64,000 nt of DNA from Neelides folsomi. Taxonomy: Eukaryota > Arthropoda > Collembola > Neelipleona > Neelidae. A program made the position numbers and the translations under genes. The stretch is from contig JAQGBZ010000082.1 in NCBI GenBank assembly GCA_034687125.1, positions 1 through 64,000 on the forward strand, written 5' to 3'. The notes under the pieces are model-generated. The model saw only the letters and a list, made by a program, of their open reading frames with translations. It had not been told where the DNA came from and did no database searches. The number at the start of each line of letters is the position of its first letter. The first letter of the stretch is position 1. Positions 11,432-26,200 of this stretch are shown here, piece after piece.

Positions 11432-14400
11432 TCTTCGTCTTGCCACCCTCGTCCAAAAGACGGTTATTTTATCCCCGACAAACTCATTGGAGCCAACTAG
11501 GGATCCCTCTGTTTCAAATATTTACAAGTGGGAGGACACAGATGGAGAATAATTCACACCAGAGTCAATCACAGAGACTCAGAACAATGGATTAATAATA
11601 TGCATACCTAGGGGTTTGTTCATAAATAGTATGTTCTAGAAGTTGTCCAACTGTTTCGAAACAGACTTCAATTTTTAACTACCATATACTTTACATACAT
11701 ACACATATGTATGTAAATATATATATATAATATATATGTTATATATTAAATACATACAAATCAATAGTCTCAACGTTTTTCACACGCGTTGGTATATATA
11801 ATGCTAATTAATAAATTACATAAAAAAATCAACATTACTACTTAAATACATATTATATAACATGTTAGTTATAAATTATAAGCCTCACTATTTATTCTAT
11901 TTGTAGTCCAAACTTTTCTACTCGAATTCTACAATGTACATTTTTACACGGCAAAAATCTGTTTTCTACATGTTTAGATATTAGGGGGATATTTATATAA
12001 TAGGAAGTGCAAACAAATAATAATGATATCATAACACACTGGTATGAATGTTATGTCTGTATTTAACTGGATATATGGATATGTATATCTATTAATATGA
12101 ATATATAAATATATTTATTATATTTCATAGAGACATTTTAAAATCAACTTATGTCGAATTGTAAATATTATACTGATAAATAAAATAATTTGTAAGATAT
12201 TTAAGGAACATTTTTATAGGAATTGATAAATTGCAACTTTACATAATATTGATAATGAAGCATCTCTCTTAATAGGAACTTATAGGTTGTGATATTTTAT
12301 TTATTATTAGAAATTCATTTTTATTACAATTTTGGAATCTGCTGCGTCCGAGGGAAAAAAGTGTCAAATATTTTTTAAGTATTTGATTAAAATCGGAGTG
12401 ACCTTTTTGTAATTTCTTTCGTCGATGGAATTTTCAACATTAACTTCATTACAAGTTCTTCAAAATGTGCAGTGAATTAAATTTATTCATCAAGTGAGTG
12501 TTTAGTGAAGATTATGGAAAAGTTCTAAGTTTTAATCATAATTTCTAATTAGTTGGATTTTTGATCTGCTCAAAGTGATTCCCCAAGTGGTTTTACAAAC
12601 TAGTCTTTTCAGCTTCAATTTGATTATTTATATCATCTCGATTAATGAATTTATTTTTATTTAATACTACTAGTTACATATGAAGCTATCATAGCAAAAG
12701 TGCGCAATATTATTAAGGGTAGAAATGTGATTTATTTTGTATTAATTTTTTCTCATTAAGTTTAAAATTAGATGTTGTTGACTTTAATCGAAAATGAGTT
12801 TTAAGTACTGTAAAACAATCATTAAGAGAAATTTTTTTCATTATATTTAAAGACGGAATCTCTTTACCTGATCAAAGGAACGGAAGCAATATTGAACAAT
12901 TTTGAGGCAACTTTTAAAATTATGCATTAATTATAATAAATAAGATATTAGTACAACCAATACCGGTATAACGATCGGTATAATAATGTTGAATCATGAT
13001 TAAGACTTTATATCAACCTTAACTTATTTGTTTTAATATTTATGTAAGTACAATTTCAATGAAATTTATTTTTTCGTTTATGCGTAGAACTTTAATTTAC
13101 CAATTTGGTACTATTAATTGCAATTAAATTTTATGTAATATGCATGGAGAAATTAGCAATTGTTTAAAAATATTTTAAATCAATTTTTTATCGACTCTCT
13201 TCTGTGTTAAATAATAAGAATCTTCAACTTCCCAATTTCATTGTGGCATATCATCTAATATATATTATATATTAAAGAACAAATCACACTGACAATGAGT
13301 GAGAATTTAACGTTAAAGATATTTAATGTTTGTTGAGTGAAAATCGTATTTAATTTATATGTAAATGTATAATAATATATTTAGTATTCAATAAGGCGTA
13401 ATCTGTGTAATCAGAACTTTTCATGTCCATCATTTACATACAGTTAAAATGTATATAGATATATTGTATTTATTGAATATTCATTTGTAAATATTGCTCT
13501 TAAAATCCATGTTAATATAAAGGGTAATACGGTATAAAAGCTGTTGATATACTTAAATGTAAATATTTCCTCATTACTTATAGTGAGTTCGTATTTACAT
13601 ATCTCAAACGGTGACATTATGTTTTGAAAATCATTGTAAATATATAACTATAAATATTATATAAATAACTTGTTATATTGTACAACCCGAGTTTCCACTC
13701 AACTGATATTTGTTTAATTCTTTTTAATATAATTTGTGAATCCCCAAAGTGTTTTTATTACAAATAGAAAGAACAACCAAAAGATGAAGTTCATATGAAT
13801 ACTTATGTAGTGACAAAACTCTTTACAAAAATTAACATATACTTCATATGAATATTACATCTACATCTACACCAATTATTCCGTAGGAAATCCGTGTATT
13901 GATAAATTATCAATATATATTTAAACTTAGTCTCCGTTCTTGTTGACTCAATGAGGGAGAAATTCTCTCAATAATAAAATGAGAATATTGATAATAAATG
14001 ACTCAGAAAGGTTCTTGAAATCGCGGTGGGAAAATGGAGAGAGAAAAAATCCAAAAACTCACCCAAAAACATTCCTAAAAGTCAAGAGAAAGTGAGAGGG
14101 GAATTTTTGTACAAGGAATTCCTTCCGCCTTCCTTCTTTCATCATTTTTCAATAGGTTTTGAATGTAGTGAGATCTTGGATGTGTGCGGGGGAAGTTGAA
14201 AAGAAATAATAAATATATTATGTAATTTTGAGTACCTTTGAGTCTGGTAAAGGATGTGAGTGTACGAAATACTTAATGTTATAGAAAGAGCGTATGAATA
14301 AAAAAAATTTTTTCTAGCGTGTGAGCTCATATAAAATTATTGGCATATTTAATATATAAATAATTTCTTCATCTTTTAATAATTATTAAGTGCACGCAAT

Positions 14401-16612
14401 TTATTCTCATTACATAATGATATCTCGTTACTTAAAGGATATTAACTCGTAATTATAATTATGTATAGAATACTTGAAATATACAGGTATAGGTACATAG
14501 TGGATAATATATATCTACATGTATGTGAAATAAATATTTATTACTGATTACTACAGGTAAAGTTTTTATGTATTTGTAATTCTAATTACTTTAAACTTTG
14601 GTTCTGAATAGGATTATTTTAAAATTTATTCAAGATTTTTAAAAAAGATGACAAGGAGGAATTGTGAAATCCTGGACCTTTGAGTGTGAAATAATAAAAA
14701 AGTTCCACACATCAAATTTAAATCAAAATGAAGAACTGAGTCGGTATGAGAATAATAATCAACTTGGATGGGGAAAACTTTGCCTTCAAAGAGCTTTCTC
14801 ACGTTGGGGGTTGTCAAGTCCAATTGACGTCGCGAGTCCCTCTGTATCCAAAATGTCTAAACTGAAGAGTAATTAAATCCCCACTAATTAATTAACTTTA
14901 ACTCCTGGATGGAATGAATGAATTAAAAGGAAGATCCTTTGGAAATTATTCAATAAGGTCACACAATGACTCGCCACAACATTGTAGCAAAAACCTAACT
15001 TAAGAAATTGTTATCAACTCTTTATAAATATTGATCTAAATATACAATGTTTAATTTTAATATAGTTAGACAGTTCTTTACATAAAAAGCTTTACAACAT
15101 AAATATTTATACCGATATTATATTTTTATATTGTGGCATATCTTTAAATGACTAAATAAATTATCAACGAATTCATATTTATTTTATTTATTAAGCAGTA
15201 TACATTTAGCACTTATAAATATTACACTACATAAATATATTACATCTACAAATATTTTCATTTTCTTTCTTTACCATATATTATTATTTTAAGTATACAA
15301 TGGTATAACAAGTATGTTAAGTATATCTTACTTATAAATTAATACTAAAGTATTTTTTATATAAAATGTCCATTATTTTGGCGCCAGGGATCGGCTTGGG
15401 GAAGATAGGGCATTAACATTTTCATGTTAATTTTATACATATGGGCGGAGATAACTTCAAGGGAGGAGCTCCCTTGATTCAAAATAAGGGACATTTTAAA
15501 TGAAAGATACTTTAATAATGTAATCCATACAAATTGTATGTAATATATAAATACAATATTAATTTTCACACATGCACATAGGTACTTATCTTACATAGCT
15601 ACTTTATTTAATACATATATTATGTATTTAGTAGGTATTCATATGAATATACATACCCAATATAGGTACGTTACTTATAATCTACGAGTAAGCGTAATTT
15701 GTTAATGTAATAAATATATTAGGTAAGTATTTAATGGATATCTTAAATAAGTCAAAATGCACACGATGGATCTCATGATTTATTCAAAATATGACCCATG
15801 GGGGTTTTCCGCAGTCTTCATATGAAATTAAACGATACAGTTATGATATCGTCTAAATCAATATTCGAGATTAATCATTCTTAAATTCGTTTCAAAACCA
15901 TCTTGCCTATAGATTTTAAAATATGAGATATTATTGATATTGTGTCAATGTGGAAAGAAACGTAATTTAATAAATACCCTATAGAAGATACATTCATAAA
16001 TATAATATACTGGCACATAAGGAATAAATAAAGATATATATACATAGTTACATACATATTACGTGTACATATCTCATACATAATAACTAATAACAGTGCT
16101 TGGAGAAGTTTTTGACAAGCCACGTTATTTCAATGTTAACTTGATATTTTATTATATTTAATATATAGCGTGTTATATTATTTAAAATATAATTATATCA
16201 TAAATTAGTTATTTTAACGTATGGTATCACATAGATAATGTAGACAGAGTGAAGGAAGGAATTTATTTATTTAGGAGTCAATATCGAAATATTTATAAAT
16301 TGAGTCCAAATGAATCGATGATGCAGTGAGTTGTTGTCTTAATTATTTGAACTGTTTGACCTCGCCATGTCTTATCATTTTCCCCCTCGTTATCTCCCTA
16401 ATACTCCATTTGGAATCTGGCACTCCGACCTTTGGCCGTTTGTTGAAAAGTGTTTCAGTATAGTTTTGAATCCTCGATGTCTCCCTCCTCCGCACTCTTG
16501 TACGATTAAAAGGGAAAGCGGGAGAAAGTTTTTCGATTCCAATTACCATAACCTCCATTACCACCACACCATGTGGATTGAGTGACAAATCAATCCCAAG
16601 TGGTCGTTCGAA
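11432..16612. other. intergenic region, AT-rich
   Basis: This 5.2-kb stretch lies between the stop of the GDNF-receptor-like gene and the start codon of the apolipophorin gene. It is strongly AT-rich, with TA-type simple sequence around 11700-11760. The few short open frames (for example 14664-14876 and 15357-15569) have no recognisable motif. The last few hundred bases, less AT-rich from about 16360, should hold the 5' UTR and promoter of the apolipophorin gene, but I cannot name a specific element. Confidence 0.6.
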
Positions 16613-19600
16613 ATGAAGGAGTTGTTGGGCCTCTGTTTTTCCCTCCTTCTCTTCACTGTTGCATCCGGAGAGAGATCAAGTAAGTCGTTAATTAATTAAA
16701 ATCTCCTTCTCACCGGAGAGTGGGAGGAATTGGGAAGGAAGCCATCACAATGCAGAGGAGACAGATCACATAATGGGCCCTTCACATCCCCCTGGATTAC
16801 ACAAAGTATCTCTTCATCCCGAATGTCTTTATCATCCCGTTCTCTCCGAACAATTTATTGAGTTCTTCTCCCGATTCTCAACTCGCGAGAATCATCGTAA
16901 CTCCTAACATTATGGTACTTGGGTCGCCGCTTATGTCAGCAATTCTCAACCTATAGGGAACATTTTTTATATCTACATATAGGACACCTCACTCAGCCTA
17001 CAGAATATATACAGAAGTGAGATTTTAATACACGGCCGGATACATATATAATACATAAGAATAGATATATCAAGGGTACAATTTTCATCTTACACAAACT
17101 AACGTACCATACATGATCAGACTGTCTTTACATTTGTATGGACCACATCTTTGCATTACACAATTGGACCAAATTTTCATAAGTGGCTCAAGTGCTCCAT
17201 AGTGGAAGTATATGAATATTAGGTAAGTTTTATATACCTTATTCGTATTGTATACGTCAGCGAATCAAACTACGTTTTTCTCATAGTGAACATTATAATA
17301 TATAAGAGTGCTTAAAATCGACATTTCCAATATGTCGCAAGTTTTATACATACAGAGTATAGCATACATAATATATATATATATAAAGTATTTGGACCTA
17401 CTATAAATAGTGAGCTTGAACAAGGGAGTGGACGTGTAAGGTCATGTATTAATTTTAACAATCACATATTGGAGATTTTCCCATATGTGTAATACTATAT
17501 ATATAATCACATATGGTAGTGTATATATGGTAAGCGTATATTGGTAGAAAAGATTTCCCAGTATATGTAGTTATAAGTGTTTGATATAATAATGGTTTTT
17601 ATAAGGTCTATCGGACGAGATAACATTTGTCGTCTCAATCTGATTCCGCCCAATCTATTTGCAAGGAGTTGTGTGGAAAAGTGAGAGATTGGGAAAGACT
17701 TATATCTGTATTTATATATAATTCCTATATCTCCACTTTCTCGGACCAAATTAATATTCTCAATGTGTTCCTTCCCCGTGGATTGTTCAACCGCGGTACA
17801 AATCCCGTCCCTGCGGCCCTCCCACTTTACTCAACCAACTTGGGAGTCTTATATAACACATCTGCATATAGAGACCTCCATCAATCTCCATATAGGAATG
17901 AAAAGTCTAAAGAGATCTTTTAATGCAGGAAAACCAACAATCACTTTGCTCACTCGTCCATAATGCTCCTTCCCAATTGTCTCTCACCGCTAAGATTTAA
18001 AAAGATATTAGAGGGATTTACTTTCATTTGAGCCTTTCATGGTTTCATCCTTCCTCTCACAATTTAATGGACCATACTATAATTATTCCTGAAACATATT
18101 TTCCCTTCTACTAATAAGGTTTATTGTTAATAAATAAAATTATCTTATATTGTTGATATCTTATATTGTTGTATTAGTTAAAATAAAATAATATTGAGGT
18201 TAATATTGTTGTAATAAAAGTAAATTATTAACATGGGATTATAGGAGATAAATTTAATTGGTAATGTTTATTGAAATGGATTTATATGTTAAGGTTATCC
18301 TCGGGAAAGAACTGTGTGTGGGAGAGCAAAATGTTCTGGTAAGGAACGAATATAAATATTCAATGGGGTGACTGGCATGGGATTTTCCCATGGCCCAAAC
18401 ACGGAAAATGATTAACGTGTTTGACGATAGGGCTAGGGAGAAAGTTCGCGTACAAAGACCCCAACGAGTATTTTTACTCTTACACCATCAATGGGACGTC
18501 GTTGGTCGAAGGTGGCCCAGCTGAAGAATCCGGTCTTCACATTCATGCGGCAGTCGCTCTTAAGTTCATTTCCCCATGTGAAGGATTCCTCATTGTGAGC
18601 CTTCATTAAATAAATTTAACAAATTTAACAAATTTAACAAATTTAACAAATTAACTTCCATTAACAATTTAAATTTCCCGCCTTTCCACATTTTCTTAAT
18701 ATTAATACAGGTGGAAGACGCTCGCGTTCTTCAATCCCACAAAAGGAAAATTGGGTCCAAGCATGAGTTTTTACATCCTAAAGGGGGCGACGGAATGGAA
18801 GAAACCCTCACTAAATTTCCACTCAGGTAATTACAGAATATATTGACCTCTTTGGGTCAAGATTCAAGAATGAAGTTAGGAAATATTTGATTTTTTAATT
18901 TAGTTTTATTTGTTAAATATCTTTTATTAACCAGATCTGACATTAAGACCCGATAAGAAATAGATGGATGTCAGTGACAAATGGGTGTTTTTAAGAGTCG
19001 TTAGGTGTAGTTAACGTAAAAGAGGCATTTGGCATGGAGAGGAGCGTCAGAAGTCAAAAAGTGTAGTGGATCCGGGAAAATGAATCCTGGGAGAAAATGA
19101 TGATGATGATGATGATGATGATTCCTTTAATATTCTCCGTAAGATTCTCCTACGCCGACGGGGTGTTTGAGGAGATTTGCCCCCAAGACGAGGAACCTGT
19201 GTGGTCGGCGAACCTGAAACGGGGCCTGCTCTCGCATCTTCAAAACTCTATGAAAAGACTAGACTTGGACCACGACGGAGAAGAGGTTAGGAATAAACTC
19301 ACGTTATTTCATTAAAGACCCGAATTACAAGGCGTCGACTCATGTCAACATACACACACATAAGGCCAACATGTGAGGTTGACAGGGAAAGAAAGTTCAT
19401 GTAGATCCAATTAAAAATTTGAATCCTGTTGGGATGAGATCAGTTTTTAAATTCATTTTCACAATTTTATCAAACCTTTCCCAAAGGGGCCTTCTGGCTA
19501 ATGTCAAAAACATATATATTGAAAAATTGAAATTAACCAACTTATCTTGTCCATTAAAACTCTCAAATATTCTAATGCTTTTCCATATAAAATCATTTAT

Positions 19601-22600
19601 CCATTTTACTTATTTTATCATAAAAATGCTTATTGGATGCCTTTTTAATTTTTAAATAAAATTAAATTTTTTTAAAATGAAACTTAAATTTAGTTTTTAG
19701 AATGAAATGAATGGATTTCAACAGTTCCCTTTTTATAGACTTATTTATGGAATAATAAATTATTTTCATTTTAAATCTTCATTTGAAGTTATTTGAGAAT
19801 TTCCTCCATGCCACGTGTGTGGGTGACTTGTGAGAGAAAAACAAGGCTTTGTTTGAGAAGCTTGTGAGATGTGTCTTTGGTATGGCCACATATATGTTGT
19901 ATATATGGTTGGGAATCTTTATCCGTTGGAACCCCGTTGAGGAGGATATCGAGTTTCCACGTCAGGAATGTCCCTGGGAGGAGAAAGTAAAGTTTTTGAA
20001 ACACAGGAAGACGTTCAAGGGAGATGTAAAGTGGAATACGTCCTCGGAACGGCGACATCCTCTTCCCTTGGGATCTCAAAACGAAAGAATCTCGACTCTT
20101 GCACCAACTCAAACTTTGGAATACTCTCCGCACTTCGCGGTGTGCCATACGCATTTGGATCCGTGAGTTACGCACTTTCTCATTTTACATAAATACTAAT
20201 TAAAATTAAATACCACTCTTCAAATTGAGAAATAATTGAAATTGGTTCTCGTATTTACATTTTTGAGTTCATTAAATAGAATGATTTATGACAATAATTG
20301 ACAATAAAATATTTAAAAGTAAAGTAAATAACTAATTAGGTAATATATGTATATATATATATATATATATAATTATTCATTTATTTAAAATGAATGGCAT
20401 TAGGTTAAAAGGTCAATGCCAGCCATGGCATCAACATCAGAATGCGAACAGACAGTTGATAAGAATCTAATTTCTGGGGTGAAATGCATTGAAATTCATC
20501 GTTTGAAAACTATTTCTCGCGGTGTTTCTGGAGCTTATACGAGAATTGAAAGTTCTTTGTTCCTCACGGGGATTTATGACCCAACGGTTGACCCTGATGA
20601 TGTCGGAGAAGAAAATGAATTGCAACCTTCAATTAGCAGACATGAAATTCCCAAATTTGCGAATCTCCAAAGAAAACCTGTTGAGAAAAGAAGCAATTTG
20701 AGATTTGAGCACGCTTTCAGCGTTCCAAAAGGGTATACAGATTATTCAACTGCCAAAGCCGCCCTTGCTAATTATTGCATCGCAATTAAGGTTAATTACT
20801 AAATTTAAATGTTAATTTAATGATATATTTAATTATTGATTTAATAATGGATTTAATGCTTAATTTAATGATGTATGTATTTAATATTATAATTGTTAAT
20901 AATATTTTTAAATGGATGACAACATTTTTTAAAGTATGAATTTAATTAATAATTAGAGCGATGTTTCTCAAAAAGCTGGGCAACTTTTTGAGTCCCTTAT
21001 TGAAACCCTTCGTGGAGTTGAGACAGGGGAATTAATGAGCCGACTTGCTCGAGACGCTCCCGATGTCTGCCAAGGAAGAAGGTAAGAAGGAGATTTGAAA
21101 ATTGTGATCCTTAGGTTTATTTTCTAGGGATCCATTTGATGAAGTCATTGGTTGGGTCGAAACCGGCCCCGCCATTCATCTCATGAAAGAAAGAATTTTG
21201 GAGACAAAGAAGGAAATCGCAGAATCTTGGATTAAATCCTTGGCCTTCTTCCGTAAACCGGATTTGAGCGTTCTCACAGCTGGAATTAATTTGCTTCGGA
21301 ACAGAACACGGGAAAATTATCCGGACGTTCTTCTGAGCTTCTCCTCATTGGCATACACATTTTGCTCTTCGCCCGGGTCAAACTGCTTAAACCTCGTGAC
21401 CCAAGATCCCAAATCACCCATTTCAACTTTATCTCGACTTTATGAAAACTATCTTAATCAAATTTGTAAAAATGACCATGAAATGAAGCGAAATGATAGA
21501 GAAATTGAACAAGTATTTTTTTAATTTTATAATTGTATGATTTTAAGTTTTAACTGTAAGTGCAATTATAATTATAATTACTTTGGCTGAATTTTAATTT
21601 CGTTGTTAGATTCTCAAATATATGAAAGGAATTGGTAATTTTGGTCTTCGAACTGAAGGGATTTTAAAAGGACTTGAATCTTGTGCTATTGGATCAAATA
21701 ACATTGAAATTCAAATTGCCGCAATTGATGGTCATCGGTAAACTTTTGAGTTTTCATATTAATTCTACAAAAATTCTTAAAAAATCTTTAAAAATGCATT
21801 TTATTTCTTTTGACAATTTTTAAAATAATTGATTAATTTTTATCTATTTTCCATACATTAAAATTGTTTATGTGTAAGAATGTCTCATAAATATTTTTAT
21901 GTTGATTCCTAATGTTCCATTTGTATTCGACCCTCGTGGTATAATTTTCAAGTGACAATTTTTGTGGAGGGTAGGAGAATGGAATGTTCGGGAGGAAACC
22001 CTGAATGGATTTCTTCCATTTTCGAGGATCCTGAACATGATTCGGAATTGAGAATCGCAGCTTTCCTCGCTCTCATGAAATGCCCAAACCTTTCAACCGT
22101 TCTGAGACTCAAGAGAATTCTTAGCCTCGAACAAGTGAACCAAGGTGAGGATTGTTAAACAAATGTTCAACCCGAACGTAACTCCTCTTTTCCGACAAAT
22201 TCAATGTAGGGGAACAAAAGGTGAATTCCATATAGGAACAAAAATTGGTCAACTCCCCCAACTACCCAAAATTGTCGGTTAAAGGATAGTCATTGGAATA
22301 TATGGAAATTAATAAAATCCTATTTATATGTTTTTTTACATAAATCTACTGTGAATGAAATTCTGGCATTTGAAATAATCGTATGATTAGTAATTCATAA
22401 TATTAAAATATTAGTAGTGTTGACATGGAGAAAATCTTTAAGGAAAATAAGTATCTAAAAATGCTATGTGTGTAAGATTTTATTTTCCTATAAAATAGTT
22501 TTAAAAATTTATTCCTTTGGGCTTAGTTGGATCTTTTGTGACGAGCTACTTGAAGAACGTTCAAGAGACCGGACTTCCGAGTCGGGCTGAGCTTCAGTCA

Positions 22601-23205
22601 CTTTTCTCTGACGAGAAATTGGGAGAAAAGTTCTCTCCTGACTTTCGCCGCTATTCCCGAAACTTTGAGATCTCCAGTTTCTACGAAGAATTGAACTTGG
22701 GTATGTGTTCAACACGAAGTAAAATGGAAATGAGAGATGAATATAGTTAGTTTGGTGGGGATGAAAATCAGCTTACTTATATTTTTATTGGAGGTTCAAA
22801 GAGTGGGAAGAATTGTTCTCTCCACAATTCCCGCCCCTCAAATAAATAAATATTCGATGAAATAAAAAGTGCTTCCAGGTGGTGGTTTGGAAACCAACTT
22901 GATCTTTTCCCCTTCTTCCTACATTCCCAGAGTTGGGAGCTTCAACGTCACTCTCGACCTGTTTGGAGAATCCGTCAACGTGTTTGAAGTGAGGGATTCA
23001 TAATGCAGTGAGGCTTTTAATGTCCCTTTTCCAACAGGCGACTGTCCGGGTCCAGAATTACGAGAAAGTGATTGAAAGACTTATTCAACCCACGAGGAGT
23101 TCAAGTCCCCTTAGCAAAGAGAAACGGCTCGTTCCATCCAAACGGAGGCTCAAGGCTCTCTCCATGGACTTTGATGCCCAAAGGAAATACCACTCCGATC
23201 CCATT
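16613..23205 (+). CDS. apoLpp: apolipophorin part 1: signal peptide and vitellogenin-N lipid transport module
   Basis: Exons: 16613-16679, 18294-18338, 18431-18594, 18711-18826, 19144-19285, about 19966-20162, 20404-20790, 20957-21081, 21128-21512, 21610-21737, 21975-22144, 22527-22700, 22879-22988, 23038-23205. The first exon is the secretion signal. Family landmarks include FAYKPGN-like GRKFAYKDPNEY near the N-terminus, DVQGRCKVEY (the conserved Cys loop), and VGSFVTSYLKNV near the end of the module, all typical of large lipid transfer proteins. The alpha-helical part (20957-22700) lines the lipid cavity. The phase between 19285 (phase 0) and the next exon (which would start phase 1) does not match, so a small exon of 3n+1 bases may be missing there. 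A basic cluster (LVPSKRRLKAL) at about residue 765 lies where apoLp-II/I cleavage is expected. Confidence 0.85.
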
Positions 23206-26200
23206 GTGAGCCCACATAGGAAATAATTAATAAAATATTATTTTAATATTTTAAATATTTTAGGCCTCGCTTTCTGTTCGGACCTTGGGCCATGAGATCC
23301 TTTTTGCTCGAAGAGTTGGATTGGCCGGTCAGGGCCAATTCCTTAAATCCCTCTCTCCGTTCCGGGACATCTTTGGGGAAAAGGTTCATTGTCACTTTGA
23401 ATTTATTATTTCCCTCACTGGGGCCAATTTATGTCCCTCGTGTATCTCTGAGACTCTCAGGTAACCGATAGGACCCTTTACAACTTACATAGGAAATTTG
23501 AACACCTTGCTCTTGCTTCTCCGATCCCTTCACAATTGACATTGGGGAAAATACTTTCATTTCATATCCCATTCATAATTCATATCTTTCTCTACCCACA
23601 AACCCTTTTCCATCTATAACCCTTTTTTTTCAATTTGACTCTCTGACTTTTTGTTTACCACCAAAACGTCACAATGTAATGCCCTACGTGATGTCTTTGT
23701 TTGGTTTTCATCCAAACTTTTACTCAATTTTCCTCATTTACTAAACATAACAATTTATGTATTATACACATGTTATTTAACCTACCCATTTCATATGATT
23801 CTTGAAATGTCTAATTGAAATGATTAGTTAGTTATGTAATATGTATAATTAGGATAAGAATTTTGAGAGATCGACTGTCCTTGTTGATTCTTCGTATATC
23901 ATCCCGACTGGCATTGGCTTACCGCTCAATTTAACTGCTCTTGCTACCAGCATTTTTAAATTTGAGACTGAATCTTCATTTGAGAACTTGGGGAATGAAG
24001 TGAAGCTGAAAGGGAAATTCGCACCGAGGTTTAAATAATGTTTACCAAATAACTAACTTAAGTTGGTTGAGGACTAAATGGTTTAATTGACCTGATTATA
24101 TCCAGCGGTCAGTTGAGCATAAGCGGAAGTCTCGTTTTGGGTCTTGGTCCGATTCAAAGCGGGATCAAAGTGAAGGCGTACGTTCGGAGCTCCACAGCCC
24201 TCGAGGGATATCTTCACATCAAAGCCAACAACTTATTCGAAATTGACTTTGGTCTCCCCAAATCCGAACTTGAGCTACTGGAATACAGGTGCTTGGTTTC
24301 AATTGTTTCTCTTCCAATTTAACTAAAAACTCATTTTATAATTCACTTTTACATTTCATTTAAACTTCTACTAATAGTATTACATTTAATTGAATAATAT
24401 GCTTAAATGCTAAATGACATATATTCTAATATTCTAATCATATATTTAATAATAATGTTGAATGATTTTAAAATATTGGTCAGTGAGTATAGTATTAAAA
24501 TAAATGATAAGAGAGGGATGGAGACAAAAAAATTTGAATTTGAATTACATAGTTGACCGATATCTGACCGATTGACGGTTTTTATTTATTTATTTATATA
24601 AGAGTGAGTATAAATAATATACTTAGGGTATATATTCATTCCATCACTTTTAGATCTGATGTTTATTTTGTGGACGGGTCTGAGTTTGTTGCCGTCGGTG
24701 ATGTTCCAACGATGTCTCGAATCTGTTTGGGCGGAGGAATGGAACAGACAACTGGATTCCGACTATGTCGAGCCAGCCATTTCACTCTTGGCCCAAAAGA
24801 ATCCCCATATTACCCTCTCAATGGCCCTGCCAATTTCCTTCTCACTCTGGGGAAAACCGACGGAGGGGCGACAAGGGCCAAATTCTACTTGGAGTCAATC
24901 ATTTCAAAGGTTTACAAATTAATCCTTGTTTTATAACTATCCAATGCTCATTTAAACCAAACCATGTTATAACTATACTAAGTATATCAGTATTAATATG
25001 TACTTGTATGAAAATGGTTTAACTTGTGTTTTGACAATATAATTATAAACCATACTATTCCTATATTGGTATTTGGAAATACTAGTAGTAATATGGCTAG
25101 ATATTTATTTTATATGGAAATAGTGTGTAGTATGGCTATTTATTTATACTACTACTGTAAGTATATGTAATAATGCAACTCCGCATGAATTTGTTTTCTT
25201 TGGTAGTATTTGAGGATTAAATTGTGAGTTTAATTGTCCCAAGTTAAAATTTTGAGTTGATGATTATGATGAGTTTCCGTGCGATGGAGGCGTTTCGGAG
25301 TTAAGTGTTTGGAAATACGAGGTGGTTGGTGAAGTTTCCCTCGGCTTCTCCTCCCGCATAATGTAATCGTTATTTAAGGTGATAAACAAGGAGGAATAAG
25401 GAGGAAAACTTTGGTAGAGAAATTTCTCCAACAACTTTAGTTTTTCCCTCCCCCCGCGGTTGATTAAGCGTAAATGGGGATTTCCATCGGCGGAATGGCG
25501 ACGGTGAAATCGAGTCTTCCCAAACCTCCCCATATCATATAAATTCCCTTTCATTAGGGATAAATCCCTTCTTTGAGGGAGTGTTCCGTGGGAAGAAGTA
25601 ATTATTTTCCCATTCTCCTCTTTCACTAATAACTCTAAAGAAAAATGTGTAATAATCAAATAGGAATTGGTGAAGATGGGGATTGCTTATGAGACAAGCG
25701 GAGCAAAAGGTCCGATTGCCAAACTCTCCGCCCTCTTTGACCTCAAAGTCCCAGAGAGAAATTTTAATCTTCGACTAAATATGCCAGGAATGGGACTCAG
25801 CTCAATAGGTGAAAAATTGGATTTTATCTTTAATTACACTCATGGAATACAAATTGTATGAACAAATGTATTTAACCAAACTACATGTAAGAATTTTTAA
25901 CAACTGCATATGAATAAAATGGGATTGATGTTTCTCCACCGCGAAGGAAAGTTGGCAATTGACTCAAGTGACGGGTTATTGGAACTCAGAATTTTGAACA
26001 ACGAGGTTCCGTTTCTCCACGCTTTTGCCGGGTTCAACGAAAGTTGGTCGGATAGCGAAACCCGGGTTGTGTACCCTCGAGCTGGGTTGGCCTACAAAGG
26101 GAAGCAACTCTTTGACTCAAAAGGTAACCGGAGGGCGAATGAGAAAAATCGGATAAAAATGTTCCTTCACAGGAGACATCAATGTGGAGAAAAGCAACTC

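Noticed and set aside
19097-19143. Run of Met codons as a start site
   Set aside because: It is an ATG microsatellite in an intron; the coding exon enters after the AG at 19142-19143.
25264-25659. 131-codon minus-strand open frame in an apolipophorin intron
   Set aside because: No recognisable domain, no splice context, and it lies within an intron whose flanking exons keep phase.
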